Assembly (NCBI RefSeq): GCF_004367745.1
Contig: NZ_CP037993.1
Coordinates: forward strand, 5,394,001-5,458,000
From: Herbaspirillum huttiense
GTDB lineage: Bacteria; Pseudomonadota; Gammaproteobacteria; Burkholderiales; Burkholderiaceae_D
DNA: 64,000 bases
Direction: 5' to 3'
Part shown: positions 36,485 to 46,802 of the stretch, one piece after another
Numbering within the stretch: the first letter of the stretch is position 1
Layout: each line of letters starts with the position of its first letter
The notes under the pieces: generated by a model
What the model was told of the DNA's origin: nothing
What the model saw: the letters and a program-made list of their open reading frames with translations, nothing else
The model's database searches: none
Program-made: the position numbers and the translations under genes

Positions 36485-36715
36485 GTTGATCTGCGATTAG
36501 TCGGACTAATTCTTCATGCAGGTGGACAACTCTAATGATCGCGGCTCCGGAAGTCAACCGAATTAAATGCAGATTCCTTCATGGAAACGGCTTTGCAGGC
36601 CGATTTCAGGGGGATGAGGTGAATCTTCCCGCGCGCCGGGCAGCCCAGGCTTGCGCCCCGGCGCAGAACCCTTCATAGTGACCGCAGACGAACTTCCCGG
36701 CAGCAGTCATCGTAC

Positions 36716-37438
36716 ATGTCAGCATTCCACCCGCCCTCCCCCGATTCTTCACATCGCGGCCAACTCAGCCGGTCCGAACACATCTGCAAGCAGATCATCG
36801 CGTCCATCCTGCGCGGGGAACTGGGCGAGAACCGCAAGCTGCCCACCGAAGTGGAACTGGCGCAGCGTTACGAGGCTTCCCGCACGACAGTACGGGAAGC
36901 ACTTTCGCGCCTGCGTTCGGAAGGTATCGTGGTCTCGCGCCGGGGCTCGGGCAACTATGTGCAGCGGCTGCCGGTCCTGCAAAGCAGCGCACCGGCGCAG
37001 ATTGCCAGCATCCCTGACGTGGAGCGCTATTACGCGTTTCGCGCGTGTGTGGAAGTGGGTGCGGCAGGCATTGCGGCCACGGCCCGCGAGGAAGAGGACA
37101 TCGCCCTGATGCGCCATTGCCTGCAAGCACTGCGGCGCGCGCAGCTGCAAGGCCAGACCGGCGTGGAGGAAGACCTGGCGCTGCACATGGCCATCGCCCG
37201 GGCCACCCGCAATCCCTTCTTCATCTCCACCATCGAACATGCGCTGGGCCCGATCCGCCAGTGCATGGAACTGGCGCAGAATCTCGGTTCACCGCAGGAG
37301 AGCGCGCGCATCCAGGTCATCGATGACGAACATCAGGCCATCATCGATGCCATCGCCCAAGGCTCCGCGCAAGACGCCGAGGCGGCCATGCGTGCCCATA
37401 TCGGGCATGCGCGCCAGCGCATTTTCGAAGGCCGCTGA
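36716..37438 (+). CDS. GntR/FadR-subfamily transcriptional regulator of the uronate locus
   Basis: 240 residues. Winged HTH: HICKQIIASILRGELGENRK, PTEVELAQRYEASRTTVREA, SRRGSGNYV. The all-helical FCD ligand domain follows, with metal or ligand histidines in EEDLALHMAIARATRN and IDDEHQAIIDAI. FCD members of this kind control sugar-acid catabolism. It lies between the carrier and the ABC/udh operon, and its likely operator occurs before both. No strong ribosome site precedes the ATG at 36716, so the start is a little uncertain. Confidence 0.9.
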   Translation: MSAFHPPSPDSSHRGQLSRSEHICKQIIASILRGELGENRKLPTEVELAQRYEASRTTVREALSRLRSEGIVVSRRGSGNYVQRLPVLQSSAPAQIASIPDVERYYAFRACVEVGAAGIAATAREEEDIALMRHCLQALRRAQLQGQTGVEEDLALHMAIARATRNPFFISTIEHALGPIRQCMELAQNLGSPQESARIQVIDDEHQAIIDAIAQGSAQDAEAAMRAHIGHARQRIFEGR

Positions 37439-37458
37439 ACGCTGCGCATGACGCAACA

Positions 37459-37484
37459 ACGCCGGGCCATGCTGCACCCGGCGT
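37459..37484. terminator. Hairpin between the convergent GntR and binding-protein genes
   Basis: ACGCCGGG (37459-37466) pairs with CCCGGCGT (37477-37484) across a 10-nt loop, midway between the two stop codons. No pronounced T run. Confidence 0.5.
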
Positions 37485-37502
37485 GGCTGGAACAGATACG
37501 GC

Positions 37503-38306
37503 TTATGCGGGATTCTGCACGGCAGCCGGCAGATCGCGGCCATGATGTTTCTTGTAGATGGCATTGAGCTTGCCATTCTTCTGGTTGATCTTGACCCAGT
37601 TGTCGATCCATTCCTTCAGGCGCGGCTGGTTCTTGTTGATGGCGATGCCCAGGTCAAACGCCTTCTGTTCAAACTTCATTTCCAGATTCTTGCCCGGTGC
37701 CTTCTTCTGCATCTCCTGCAGGTTGGAAGGCGTGCTGGAAAAGACTTCCACCTGGCCGGTGACCATCGAGGTGATGAGGGTGGCATCATCCTCGTAGCGC
37801 ATGATCTCCGCGCCCTTGGCGTTCTGCGTGGTCAGCGTATCGTTGGGCGTGGCGCGGGTGACGCCGATGCGCTTGCCGTTGAGGTCGGCATAATCCTTGA
37901 TGGCCATGCTTTTGGGCGCGCCGATGATGAGGCTGATGACCGCATAGGGCGTGGAAAAATCGATGACCTTCAGGCGCTCCGGCGTGATCGACAGCGAGCC
38001 CACCACGATATCGGCGCGATTGGATTGCAGGGTCGGCACCCGCGCGGCATTGGCCACCTGGATCAGGTCGAGCTGCACGCCCAGGTCCTGCGCCAGCAGG
38101 CGCGCGGCGTCGACGTCGGAGCCGGCCGGCTGCAGCTTGTCGTCGCTGTAGCCGAACAGCGGCGTGCTGGACGTGGTGGCGATGCGGATCTTGCCGGCCT
38201 TCTTGATATCGTCGAGCTGGTCGGCGTGCGCGGCATGGGTAGCGAGGCCCAGGATCAGGGCCGCAATGGCCGGGCGTGCAAGGTGGCGTAATGGGCTTAG
38301 TTTCAT
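37503..38306 (-). CDS. ABC transporter substrate-binding protein, family 3 (polar amino acid type)
   Basis: 267 residues with a signal peptide (to THAAHA). The family 3 signature is complete: RIATTSSTPLFGYSD at the start and GSLSITPERLKVIDFSTPY in the ligand cleft, with the arginine that normally grips a carboxylate. Last gene of the transporter operon, 51 bp after the ATPase. GGAGACACAAA precedes the ATG. Sequence class says amino acid; operon position behind uronate dehydrogenase says sugar acid, so the ligand should be tested. Confidence 0.88.
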   Translation of the reverse strand: MKLSPLRHLARPAIAALILGLATHAAHADQLDDIKKAGKIRIATTSSTPLFGYSDDKLQPAGSDVDAARLLAQDLGVQLDLIQVANAARVPTLQSNRADIVVGSLSITPERLKVIDFSTPYAVISLIIGAPKSMAIKDYADLNGKRIGVTRATPNDTLTTQNAKGAEIMRYEDDATLITSMVTGQVEVFSSTPSNLQEMQKKAPGKNLEMKFEQKAFDLGIAINKNQPRLKEWIDNWVKINQKNGKLNAIYKKHHGRDLPAAVQNPA

Positions 38307-38357
38307 TTTGTGTCTCCGTTATTTTATGAATGGTCAGGTCAGGCAACAGCGTTTGCG

Positions 38358-39135
<778 letters not shown>

Positions 39136-39152
<17 letters not shown>

Positions 39153-39789
39153 TGAGCTTTCTCTCCATGGATGCGCTCCAGCGCGATAAGGGATAGCAGA
39201 GCAGGAAGTAGAAGGACCCCACCAGCAGGAACACCAGGAAGGGCTGGAAGATGGAGTTGTTGATGATCTGACCGGCCCGCGTCAGTTCGACGAAACCGAT
39301 GACCGACGCCAGCGAGGTCATCTTGATCAGCTGCACCAGGAAGCCGATGGTCGGCGGCAGCGACAGCCGCGTGGCCTGCGGGATGATGACCAGGCGCAGC
39401 GTCTGCCAGCGTGTCAGCGAAAGGCACTCCGATGCTTCCCACTGCGGGCGCGGCATGGCCTCCACGCAACCGCGCCAGATGTCGCCCAGATACGCGCTGG
39501 CATAGATCATCATCGCCAGCCCCGCTGCCACCAGTGCCGGCAGCACCAGCCCATACACCGACAAGCCGAAATAGACGATGAAGAGCAGGATCAGCAAGGG
39601 TATGCCCTGCACGCATTCGATGAAGAGGATGGCCGGCCGCCGCAGCCAGGCGCGTGGCGAGATGCGCGCCAGCATCACCAGGAATCCGCCGATGCCACCG
39701 AGCACGAAAGCCAGTAGCGACAAGACCAGGGTCCAGCCGATCGATTGCACCATGAAGAAGAAATAGGTCCAGCTGAAGTTGCCCATCAT
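39136..39789 (-). CDS. ABC transporter permease, polar amino acid type (second)
   Basis: 217 residues, about five helices. The inner-membrane component signature is [20 protein letters not shown], close to the EAA loop of the His/Glu/Gln permeases, and it contains [15 protein letters not shown]. The start overlaps the first permease gene by four bases (ATGA), so the two form a heterodimeric channel made in equal amounts. Confidence 0.93.
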
Positions 39790-40619
39790 GATGTGCTCCC
39801 TTCGATGCGCAGCGCGGCTGCGGTGTTGACCGCCACCGGCCGCGAAGCGGCATGTACATACGGCACATGGGCCAGCGGTGCCATCGCTGCCGGATCGCTG
39901 GCGGGCAAGCGTGATACCGGACTGCGCCTGCCCTGTGCGGCCGCGCGGCGCAAGGTGCGGCGGCGTTTGAAGATAGTTTCACCGATGGAATAAGCCACCA
40001 GCTTGACCAGCACGGCCAGCACCAGGTACAGGGCAGCCACCACGAGATAGGTTTCCAGTGAACGGAAGGTATCGGACTGCACGGTATTGGCGATGGCCGT
40101 CAACTCCTCGGCGGAAATCTGCGAGGCCATCGCCGAGGCCTGCATCATCAGCAGGAACTGGCTGGTCAGTGCCGGATAGACGCGCTCGATGGCCGGCTGC
40201 AGCATCACGTGCCAGCGGATGCGCCAGACCGACAGGCCCAGGCATTCGGCGGCTTCGATCTGTCCGCGCGGCACCGAATCAATGCCGGCGCGAATGATCT
40301 CGGCGGCATAGGCGGCGATGTTGATGATCATGGCCAGCACCGCTGCCGCGAAGGTCGGCATGCGGATACCAAGACTGGCCAGGCCGAAATAGAGCAGGAA
40401 GATCTGCACCAGGAACGGGGTATTGCGCACCACCTCGATGTAGCCGCTGCAGGTGCGGGCCACAACGCGATTGGGGCTGTTCTTGGCGAAGGCGACGAAG
40501 ATGCCGATGGCCACGCCGACGATGACGGCCAGCGTGGTCATCTTCAGCGTCAGCCAGGCACCGTGCAGGAACACGGGCCAGTAGGGCGCCAGTGGCGTGA
40601 AGTCGAGAGAGAAGTTCAT
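39786..40619 (-). CDS. ABC transporter permease, polar amino acid type (first)
   Basis: 277 residues, about five helices in the first 215. Typical motifs are YIEVVRNTPFLVQIFLLYFG and the EAA loop SVPRGQIEAAECLGLSVWRI. It has a C-terminal extension of some 50 residues after the last helix (KRRRTLRRAAAQGRRSP onward) that relatives lack and which may be disordered. It follows udh after 247 bp that contain no gene. Confidence 0.92.
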   Translation of the reverse strand: MNFSLDFTPLAPYWPVFLHGAWLTLKMTTLAVIVGVAIGIFVAFAKNSPNRVVARTCSGYIEVVRNTPFLVQIFLLYFGLASLGIRMPTFAAAVLAMIINIAAYAAEIIRAGIDSVPRGQIEAAECLGLSVWRIRWHVMLQPAIERVYPALTSQFLLMMQASAMASQISAEELTAIANTVQSDTFRSLETYLVVAALYLVLAVLVKLVAYSIGETIFKRRRTLRRAAAQGRRSPVSRLPASDPAAMAPLAHVPYVHAASRPVAVNTAAALRIEGSTS

Positions 40620-40866
40620 GGGCTGCCGGGTCCGTCAAGGTTTCAGGGAACCGGACATCGGTGCGGCGCGGGCGCGATCCTGCTGCGTGCGAGCGGCCCG
40701 GTGTGCCGGGTGCTGCCTTGCTGCGATTCAGGTCAAGCTGTTGCGTGCGGTGCTGCCATGCCGCGCGCTGAAGAATGGCGTGGCGCGCGGAAAATGCAAT
40801 GAACTGCGGCGATGAACTACGACGGAATGCCGCGATGAAACGAGAAAACGCTGTGGATAAATTAAG

Positions 40867-41721
40867 TTAGTTCGCCAACGGATCAAAGGGTCCGGCAGCC
40901 GTAAAGGCGCCACCTTGCAGGGTCGCCACCGGATCATCGGCGGCCGGCTGCGGTTGCGCTTCCACCTTGGCGCGGAAGATTTCCGAACTGTCCTTGGGCG
41001 CATAGCCCAGGTGCGCGGCGTGGCGGTTGTCCCACCAGGTCTTGGCGTTGGCCGACATGCCGTAGACGATGGTGTGACCCACGCCAGGGATGAACAGCGC
41101 ACGGCGCAGCAGTTGCTCGAAATCGTCCATGCTCATCCAGCTGGCCAGCATGCGGCGGTTGGTCGCTTCCGGGAAGATCGAACCGATGCGGATGCTCACC
41201 GTCTCCACGCCATAGCGGTCGAAGTAGAACTGCGCCATGTCTTCGCCATAGGACTTGGACAAGCCGTAGTAGCCATCGGGACGCTTCATGTCGTGCGCAT
41301 CGATGCGCTCATCCTGGCCATAGAAACCGGTGACGTGGTTGGAGCTGGCGAAGATGACCCGCTTGACGCCATGGCGGCGCGCGGCCTCGTAGATGTGGAA
41401 GACGCCCTTGATGTTGGCTTCCAGAATCTCTTCGAAGGGACGCTCCACCGACACGCCACCGAGGTGGATGATGGCCTCGCAGCCCGCCACCATGGCATCG
41501 ACCGCGGCGCGGTCGGCCAGGTCGCAGCCCAGCACTTCTTCATGCGCCGCCGCGGGACCCGCGGCCTCCATGGCCGCAGCCAGATCCGCCACCCGCACAC
41601 GCTCGGCGAAGGAGGCCAGGCGGCCACGCAATTGCCGGCCCACGCCACCGGCCGCGCCGGTCAGCAGGAGTCGGGAAAAACGGGCGGTCTGCCACGCATC
41701 ACGGTCGGTGTCTGCGCTCAT
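40867..41721 (-). CDS. udh: Uronate dehydrogenase
   Basis: 284 residues of extended SDR type. The NAD site is LLLTGAAGGVGRQLRGRLA; IIHLGGVSVERPFEEIL and FASSNHVTGFYGQDERID surround the active site and the catalytic Tyr/Lys pair is in GYYGLSKSYGED. IRIGSIFPEATNRRMLASWM is characteristic of Udh, which oxidises glucuronate and galacturonate to aldarolactones. I chose the ATG at 41721 (AGGAGA 8 bp upstream) over the one at 41748. The C-terminal 35 residues after FRAKVEA are longer than in relatives. It heads the ABC transporter operon. Confidence 0.92.
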   Translation of the reverse strand: MSADTDRDAWQTARFSRLLLTGAAGGVGRQLRGRLASFAERVRVADLAAAMEAAGPAAAHEEVLGCDLADRAAVDAMVAGCEAIIHLGGVSVERPFEEILEANIKGVFHIYEAARRHGVKRVIFASSNHVTGFYGQDERIDAHDMKRPDGYYGLSKSYGEDMAQFYFDRYGVETVSIRIGSIFPEATNRRMLASWMSMDDFEQLLRRALFIPGVGHTIVYGMSANAKTWWDNRHAAHLGYAPKDSSEIFRAKVEAQPQPAADDPVATLQGGAFTAAGPFDPLAN

Positions 41722-41831
41722 GCGGGCTGTCTCCTGATGGTTGCTCATCGTTGTTGTTGTCGGATCGGTGCTGCATTCAAAGGCGGTGATCTCGCCGATA
41801 GCCCTGCGCCTTCATCGGGTCGGCAGAGCTT

Positions 41832-41847
41832 GTACGTTGTCGTATCA
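41832..41847. promoter_or_regulatory. Uronate-regulator operator candidate, site 2
   Basis: GTACGTTGTCGTATCA shares 12 of 13 bases (TACGwTGTCGTAT) with the palindrome at 36469 and lies 111 bp before the udh start. It is the only copy I noticed upstream of this operon. The remaining 41848-42133 gap holds no gene. Confidence 0.6.
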
Positions 41848-42073
41848 CTTGGCGGATTATTCCCGCCGGTGTACGGCTTGTCAACCAGATTAAGGGGCAA
41901 GTGATGGGTTCAGATATGAAGCTTCACGCAGGAAACACTTGCAGCAAAATATCGCCAAAACCCATTCATTTCACGATAAAAATACCGCAAGTCACATCAA
42001 CAGCCACAATGGTGCGGACAGTTCAGCGCCGACCAAAGGGATGCTGACGTGGCGGCCGATGATGATGACCCGC

Positions 42074-42102
42074 TGCTGCGCCGACATCATGCCGGCGCAG
42101 CA
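42074..42102 (-). terminator. Hairpin downstream of the first efflux operon
   Basis: TGCTGCGCCG (42074-42083) pairs with CGGCGCAGCA (42093-42102), about 30 bp after the outer-membrane component stop. Without a T run, so the role is only probable. Confidence 0.45.
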
Positions 42103-42133
42103 CCGGATCGTGCGCTGACGGCCGTCAGCTCGA

Positions 42134-43636
42134 TCACGACGGACTGCGCTGCACAGCAGCCACAGGCTGCGCCGTGTCCTCATTCCAGCCCCCGCCCAGG
42201 ACCTTGTAGAGCGTAATGCGATTGCTCTGCTCGGTCAGTCGCAGCGAGATCAGCGTCTGCTGTGCCGAGTACAGCGTGCGCTGCGCTACCAGCGTGGTGA
42301 GATAGCTGTCGATGCCATTCTTGTAGCGTGCCTCGGACAAGCGGAAGGCCTTCTCGCTGGCCGCCGTGGCCCGGCCCTGCGCATCCAGCCGCTGGTCCAG
42401 CGTGGCGCGCACGGCGAGCGCATCAGCCACTTCGCGGAAGGCGGTCTGGATCGCCTTCTCGTAATTGGCCACATCGATGTCGCGCGTGATCTTGGCCGAA
42501 TCCAGGCTAGCACGCAGACTGCCCGCATTGAAGATGGGCAGGTTGATCGACGGCACGAAACTCCAGCTGCCACTGCCGGCCTTGAACAAGCCGCCCAGCG
42601 TGCGGCTGGCCGTACCGCCATCAGCGGTGAGCGAAATGCTGGGGAAGAAGGCCGCGCGCGCCGCACCGATGTCGGCATTGGCGGATTTCAGCGTATGTTC
42701 TGCGGCCAGTACATCCGGGCGGCGCAGCAGTACTTGCGACGGCAAGCCGGCAGGCGTGGCAGGCAATACGCTGGCGGTATCCGGCAAGCCGGTGGGCAGC
42801 AGCGCCGCATCGATATCGGCCCCGACCAGCAGGCGCAGGGCGTTGATGTCCTGCGCAACCTGGCTGGTGTAGCTGGCCACATCGGCGCGGGCCGCTTGCA
42901 CCGTGGCTTCCTGGCTGGCCAGGTCGACCCCGGAGACGGTGCCGATATCATGGCTGCGCTGGCTCAGTTCGAAGGTGCGCGACTGGCTGGCATAGGTGTC
43001 CTGCGCCAGCTTCAACAGCTCGCGGTCGGAGGCCAGCGTGAGCCACGCCGTGGCCACTTCGGCCACCAGGCTGATGTGCGTGCTGCGACGGGTCTCGACC
43101 TGATACTGATAGGTCTCCAACGCCGCATCCGAGAGATTCTTCAGGCGACCGAAGAAATCGAGTTCGTAAGCGCTGATCCCTACCGTCACGCTCTGCTGCC
43201 GCGACACCGTGGCGCGGCCGCTGGTGGACAACTCAGACGGCGTGCGGCTGGCAGTACTGGTGCCGGTGGCGGAGATGGCCGGATAGCGATCGGCATCGGT
43301 GATGCGATATTGCGCACGCGCCTTCTCGATGTTCAACGCCGCCACCCGCAGGTCACGATTGTTCTCCAGCGCAGCGGCGATCACCTGCTGCAGACGTGGA
43401 TCGAGGAAGAATTCGCGCCAGCCGAGCTGGTCCGCATCAATCTCGCCAGCGGCCTTGCCGGCGTTGCTGCCGACCGGCTTGCCATCGACCTGCTGGGTCC
43501 AGCTGGCCGGCACCGGTGCGGCCGGCTGCGCGTAATCGGGTGCGAGATTGGCGCAGCCCGCCAGCGCTGCCGTGAGCGCCAGCACCATGGCCGTGCGGGT
43601 CCAGAGGATGGATGTCTGTTGTGCGGGCCGGGTCAT
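42134..43636 (-). CDS. RND efflux outer-membrane lipoprotein (NodT/OprM family)
   Basis: 500 residues. The signal ends in a lipobox (LAGC), then ANLAPDYAQPAAPVPASW, the typical start of OprM-like channels. Internal repeats of the OEP fold are seen (ALENNRDLRVAALNIEKARA and the second half PDVLAAEHTLKSANADIGAA). It forms the outer-membrane duct of the pump encoded upstream. The ATG at 43636 overlaps the RND stop in TGATG, with AAGGAGG upstream. Confidence 0.93.
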   Translation of the reverse strand: MTRPAQQTSILWTRTAMVLALTAALAGCANLAPDYAQPAAPVPASWTQQVDGKPVGSNAGKAAGEIDADQLGWREFFLDPRLQQVIAAALENNRDLRVAALNIEKARAQYRITDADRYPAISATGTSTASRTPSELSTSGRATVSRQQSVTVGISAYELDFFGRLKNLSDAALETYQYQVETRRSTHISLVAEVATAWLTLASDRELLKLAQDTYASQSRTFELSQRSHDIGTVSGVDLASQEATVQAARADVASYTSQVAQDINALRLLVGADIDAALLPTGLPDTASVLPATPAGLPSQVLLRRPDVLAAEHTLKSANADIGAARAAFFPSISLTADGGTASRTLGGLFKAGSGSWSFVPSINLPIFNAGSLRASLDSAKITRDIDVANYEKAIQTAFREVADALAVRATLDQRLDAQGRATAASEKAFRLSEARYKNGIDSYLTTLVAQRTLYSAQQTLISLRLTEQSNRITLYKVLGGGWNEDTAQPVAAVQRSPS

Positions 43637-46600
43637 CACACGCCCTCCTTTTGTGTCGCGTGATCGTCATCCTGGCGCGGCTTCTTCGCCGCGCGGCGGT
43701 CCAGCCAGGTGCCGATCAGGTAGTAGAACAAGGGCACGAAGAAGATGCCCAGCAAAGTGGCCGAGAGCATGCCGCCCAGAACGCCCGTGCCGATGGCGCG
43801 GCGGCTGGCCGAGCCGGCCCCGCTGGCCACGGCCAGCGGCAGCACGCCGAACATGAAGGCCAGCGAGGTCATCAGGATCGGACGCAGGCGCAGCTGCACC
43901 GCTTCCAGGGTGGCATCCCGCAGGCTCTTGCCGGACTCGTGCAATTGCTTGGCGAATTCCACGATCAGGATCGCGTTCTTGGCCGACAGGCCCACCGTGG
44001 TCAGCAGCCCCACCTGGAAATACACGTCGTTGGACATCCCGAAAATCCCCGTCAGCAGCACGGTCCCGACGATGCCCAGCGGCACCGCCAGGATCACTGC
44101 GAACGGTACCGACCAGCTCTCATACAAGGCCGCCAGGCAGAGGAACACGAAGAGGATGGAAATCGCATACAGCATCGGTGCCTGGTTGCCCGAGAGCCGC
44201 TCCTGATAGGACGAACCAGTCCACTCGAAGCCGATGCCGGCCGGCAGTTGCGCCACCAGTTTTTCCACTTCGGCCATGGCCGTGCCCGAGCTCACACCCG
44301 CTGCCGGTTCACCGACGATCTCGAAGGACGACACGCCGTTGTAGCGCTCCAGCAGGGAAGGTCCGTACGTCCACTTGCTGCTCATGAAGGCCGAGAACGG
44401 CACCATCTGGCTGGCCGAGTTGCGCACATACCAGCGGTTCAGGTCTTCGGCCTGCATGCGGAAGGCGGAATCGCCCTGCACATAGACCTTCTTGACGCGC
44501 CCGTTGCTGAGGAAGTCATTGACGTAGGTGCCGCCCATGGCAGTGGCCAATGTCGAGTTGATGTCGGAGGTCGCAATCGACAATGCATCTGCCTTGCGGT
44601 CATCGATGGCCACACGCAATTGCGGCGTGTCATCGAGGCCGGTGGTCCGCACATTGGCCAGCAGCGCATTGCCGCGCGCCAGTTGCAGGAACTGGTCCCG
44701 CGCCTTCAACAGCGCATCGTGGCCCACGCCGCCCACATCCTTCAATTCCAGGTCGAAGCCGGAACTCTGTCCCAAGCCGCGCACCGCAGGTGGATTCATC
44801 AGGAACACGCGCGCCCCGCGAATCTTGGACAAGTCCGCGTTGGCCAGGCGCACCAGCTCGGAAGCCGACTGCCCGGTACCGGTACGCTGGTCCCACTCCT
44901 TCAAGCGGATGAAGGCACGCGCACCGTTCTGGCTGTTGCCGCCCACGCCTGCACCGACGATGGCCAGCACCGAATCAACCGACTCGGGCTTGTTCATGAA
45001 GTATTCCTGCACGGTCTTCACGACGGTTGCGGTCTGCTCGGCGGTCGCGCCCGTGGGCAGCTGGATCTGGGCCATCAGCACGCCCTGGTCTTCTTCCGGC
45101 AGGAAGGACGTGGGCAGGCGCATGAACAGCACCGCCATCGCCACGGCGATCAGCGCATACATCAGCAGGCCGCGCTTGCCCCGCTTGAGCAGGCCGCCGA
45201 CACCGCCCTGGTAGCGGGTCGCGCTGCGGTCAAAGGTGCGGTTGAACCAGGTAAAGAATTTTCCTTGCTGCACGTGGCCGCTCGCATGCGGCTTGAGCAG
45301 CGTGGCGCACAGCGCCGGGGTCAGGGTCAGCGCCACCATCACCGACAAGGCCATGGCCGAGACGATGGTGATGGAGAACTGGCGATAGATCACGCCGGTC
45401 GATCCGCCAAAGAAGGCCATCGGGATGAACACCGCCGACAGCACCATGGCGATACCGACCAGCGCACCGGTGATTTCCTGCATGGACTTGCGGGTGGCCT
45501 CCTTGGGACTGAGCTTTTCTTCGCTCATGAGGCGCTCGACGTTTTCCACCACCACGATGGCATCGTCCACCAGCAAGCCGATGGCCAGCACCATCCCGAA
45601 CATGGTCAGGGTGTTGATGGAATAGCCGAACATGGCAAGGATGCCGAAGGTCCCCAGCAGCACCACCGGGACCGTGATGGCCGGAATGAAGGTGGCGCGG
45701 ATGTTCTGCAGGAACAGGTACATGATCAGCACCACCAGCACGATGGCTTCGATCAGGGTCTTGACCACTTCTTCCAGCGACACGCGCACGAAAGGCGTGG
45801 TGTCGTAGGCGATGTTGGTCTTGAGCTTCATGGAGGCCGGGAAGTAGGGCTCCAGCTCGGCCATCTTCTTCTTGACCGCATCGGCCGTGGCCAGCGCATT
45901 GGCGCCGGTGGCCAGCTGGATCGCCAGTGCCGAAGACGGTTTTCCGTTCTGCTGCGAGGCCACCTGGTAGCTCTCGCCACCCAGCTCCACGCGGGCCACA
46001 TCAGATAGTTTCACCACTGAACCATCGGCGGAAGACTTGACGATGATGTTGCGGAATTCATCCGGCGTGGTCAGCTTGCTGCGCGCCGTGATGGTGGCGT
46101 TGATCTGCTGTCCCGGCTGTGCGGGCAGTGCGCCAATCTCGCCGGCCGACACTTCGGTGTTCTGCGCTTCGAGCGCGCTGGTGACGTCGGACGGCATCAG
46201 CGCGTACTTCTGCAGCTTGGCCGGATCGATCCAGATGCGCATCGCGTAATTGGTGCCGAAGGCGGTCACGTCGCCCACGCCTTCCACGCGGCTGATCTGG
46301 TCGGTCAGCGTGCTGCTGATGAAGTCGCCGATGTCGATGCTGGTGATGCGCGGATCATCCGAGGTCAGCGACAGCACCATCAGGATATCGGTGGAGGCCT
46401 TGGTGACGGTCACGCCATTGTTCTGCACCGCCTGCGGCAGGCGCGCCGTGACCTGCTGCAGCTTGTTCTGCACCTGCATCTGGGCCACGTCCGGATTGGT
46501 CCCGGCGGTGAAGGTCAGCGCCACCGTGGCGCTGCCGGCCGAACTGGAACTGGCCGACATGTATTGCAGGTTGTCCAGACCCTTCATCTGCTGTTCGATG

Positions 46601-46791
46601 ACCTGGGTCACCGAGTCTTCCAGGGTCTTGGCCGAGGCACCGGTATAAGTCGCCTTGATGTTGACCTTGGGCGGCGCGATGTCCGGGTACTGCTCCAGCG
46701 ACAGCGAGCGGATCGACATCATCCCGCCCAGCATGATGATGATGGCGATGACCCACGCGAAGATGGGCCGGTCGATAAAGAAACGTGCCAT
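43636..46791 (-). CDS. RND multidrug efflux permease, HAE1 family (AcrB/MexB type)
   Basis: 1051 residues with the AcrB layout: MARFFIDRPIFAWVIAIIIM at helix 1, periplasmic porter domains, and twelve helices. The proton relay is intact: helix 4 LLVDDAIVVVENVERLM carries both aspartates, helix 10 GLSAKNAILIVEFA the lysine. It exports hydrophobic and amphiphilic compounds, driven by protons. Ten bases separate it from the adaptor gene upstream. Confidence 0.96.
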   Translation of the reverse strand: MARFFIDRPIFAWVIAIIIMLGGMMSIRSLSLEQYPDIAPPKVNIKATYTGASAKTLEDSVTQVIEQQMKGLDNLQYMSASSSSAGSATVALTFTAGTNPDVAQMQVQNKLQQVTARLPQAVQNNGVTVTKASTDILMVLSLTSDDPRITSIDIGDFISSTLTDQISRVEGVGDVTAFGTNYAMRIWIDPAKLQKYALMPSDVTSALEAQNTEVSAGEIGALPAQPGQQINATITARSKLTTPDEFRNIIVKSSADGSVVKLSDVARVELGGESYQVASQQNGKPSSALAIQLATGANALATADAVKKKMAELEPYFPASMKLKTNIAYDTTPFVRVSLEEVVKTLIEAIVLVVLIMYLFLQNIRATFIPAITVPVVLLGTFGILAMFGYSINTLTMFGMVLAIGLLVDDAIVVVENVERLMSEEKLSPKEATRKSMQEITGALVGIAMVLSAVFIPMAFFGGSTGVIYRQFSITIVSAMALSVMVALTLTPALCATLLKPHASGHVQQGKFFTWFNRTFDRSATRYQGGVGGLLKRGKRGLLMYALIAVAMAVLFMRLPTSFLPEEDQGVLMAQIQLPTGATAEQTATVVKTVQEYFMNKPESVDSVLAIVGAGVGGNSQNGARAFIRLKEWDQRTGTGQSASELVRLANADLSKIRGARVFLMNPPAVRGLGQSSGFDLELKDVGGVGHDALLKARDQFLQLARGNALLANVRTTGLDDTPQLRVAIDDRKADALSIATSDINSTLATAMGGTYVNDFLSNGRVKKVYVQGDSAFRMQAEDLNRWYVRNSASQMVPFSAFMSSKWTYGPSLLERYNGVSSFEIVGEPAAGVSSGTAMAEVEKLVAQLPAGIGFEWTGSSYQERLSGNQAPMLYAISILFVFLCLAALYESWSVPFAVILAVPLGIVGTVLLTGIFGMSNDVYFQVGLLTTVGLSAKNAILIVEFAKQLHESGKSLRDATLEAVQLRLRPILMTSLAFMFGVLPLAVASGAGSASRRAIGTGVLGGMLSATLLGIFFVPLFYYLIGTWLDRRAAKKPRQDDDHATQKEGV

Positions 46792-46802
46792 GTGCGCCTC
46801 GC

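Noticed and set aside
41992..42183. 63-codon minus-strand frame after the first efflux operon
   Set aside because: It overlaps the hairpin and the end of the outer-membrane component gene and has no ribosome site or recognisable sequence.
43612..46008. 798-codon plus-strand frame opposite the RND permease
   Set aside because: Composition is His/Gln/Arg-rich without any recognisable domain; the minus strand encodes a complete AcrB-type pump.
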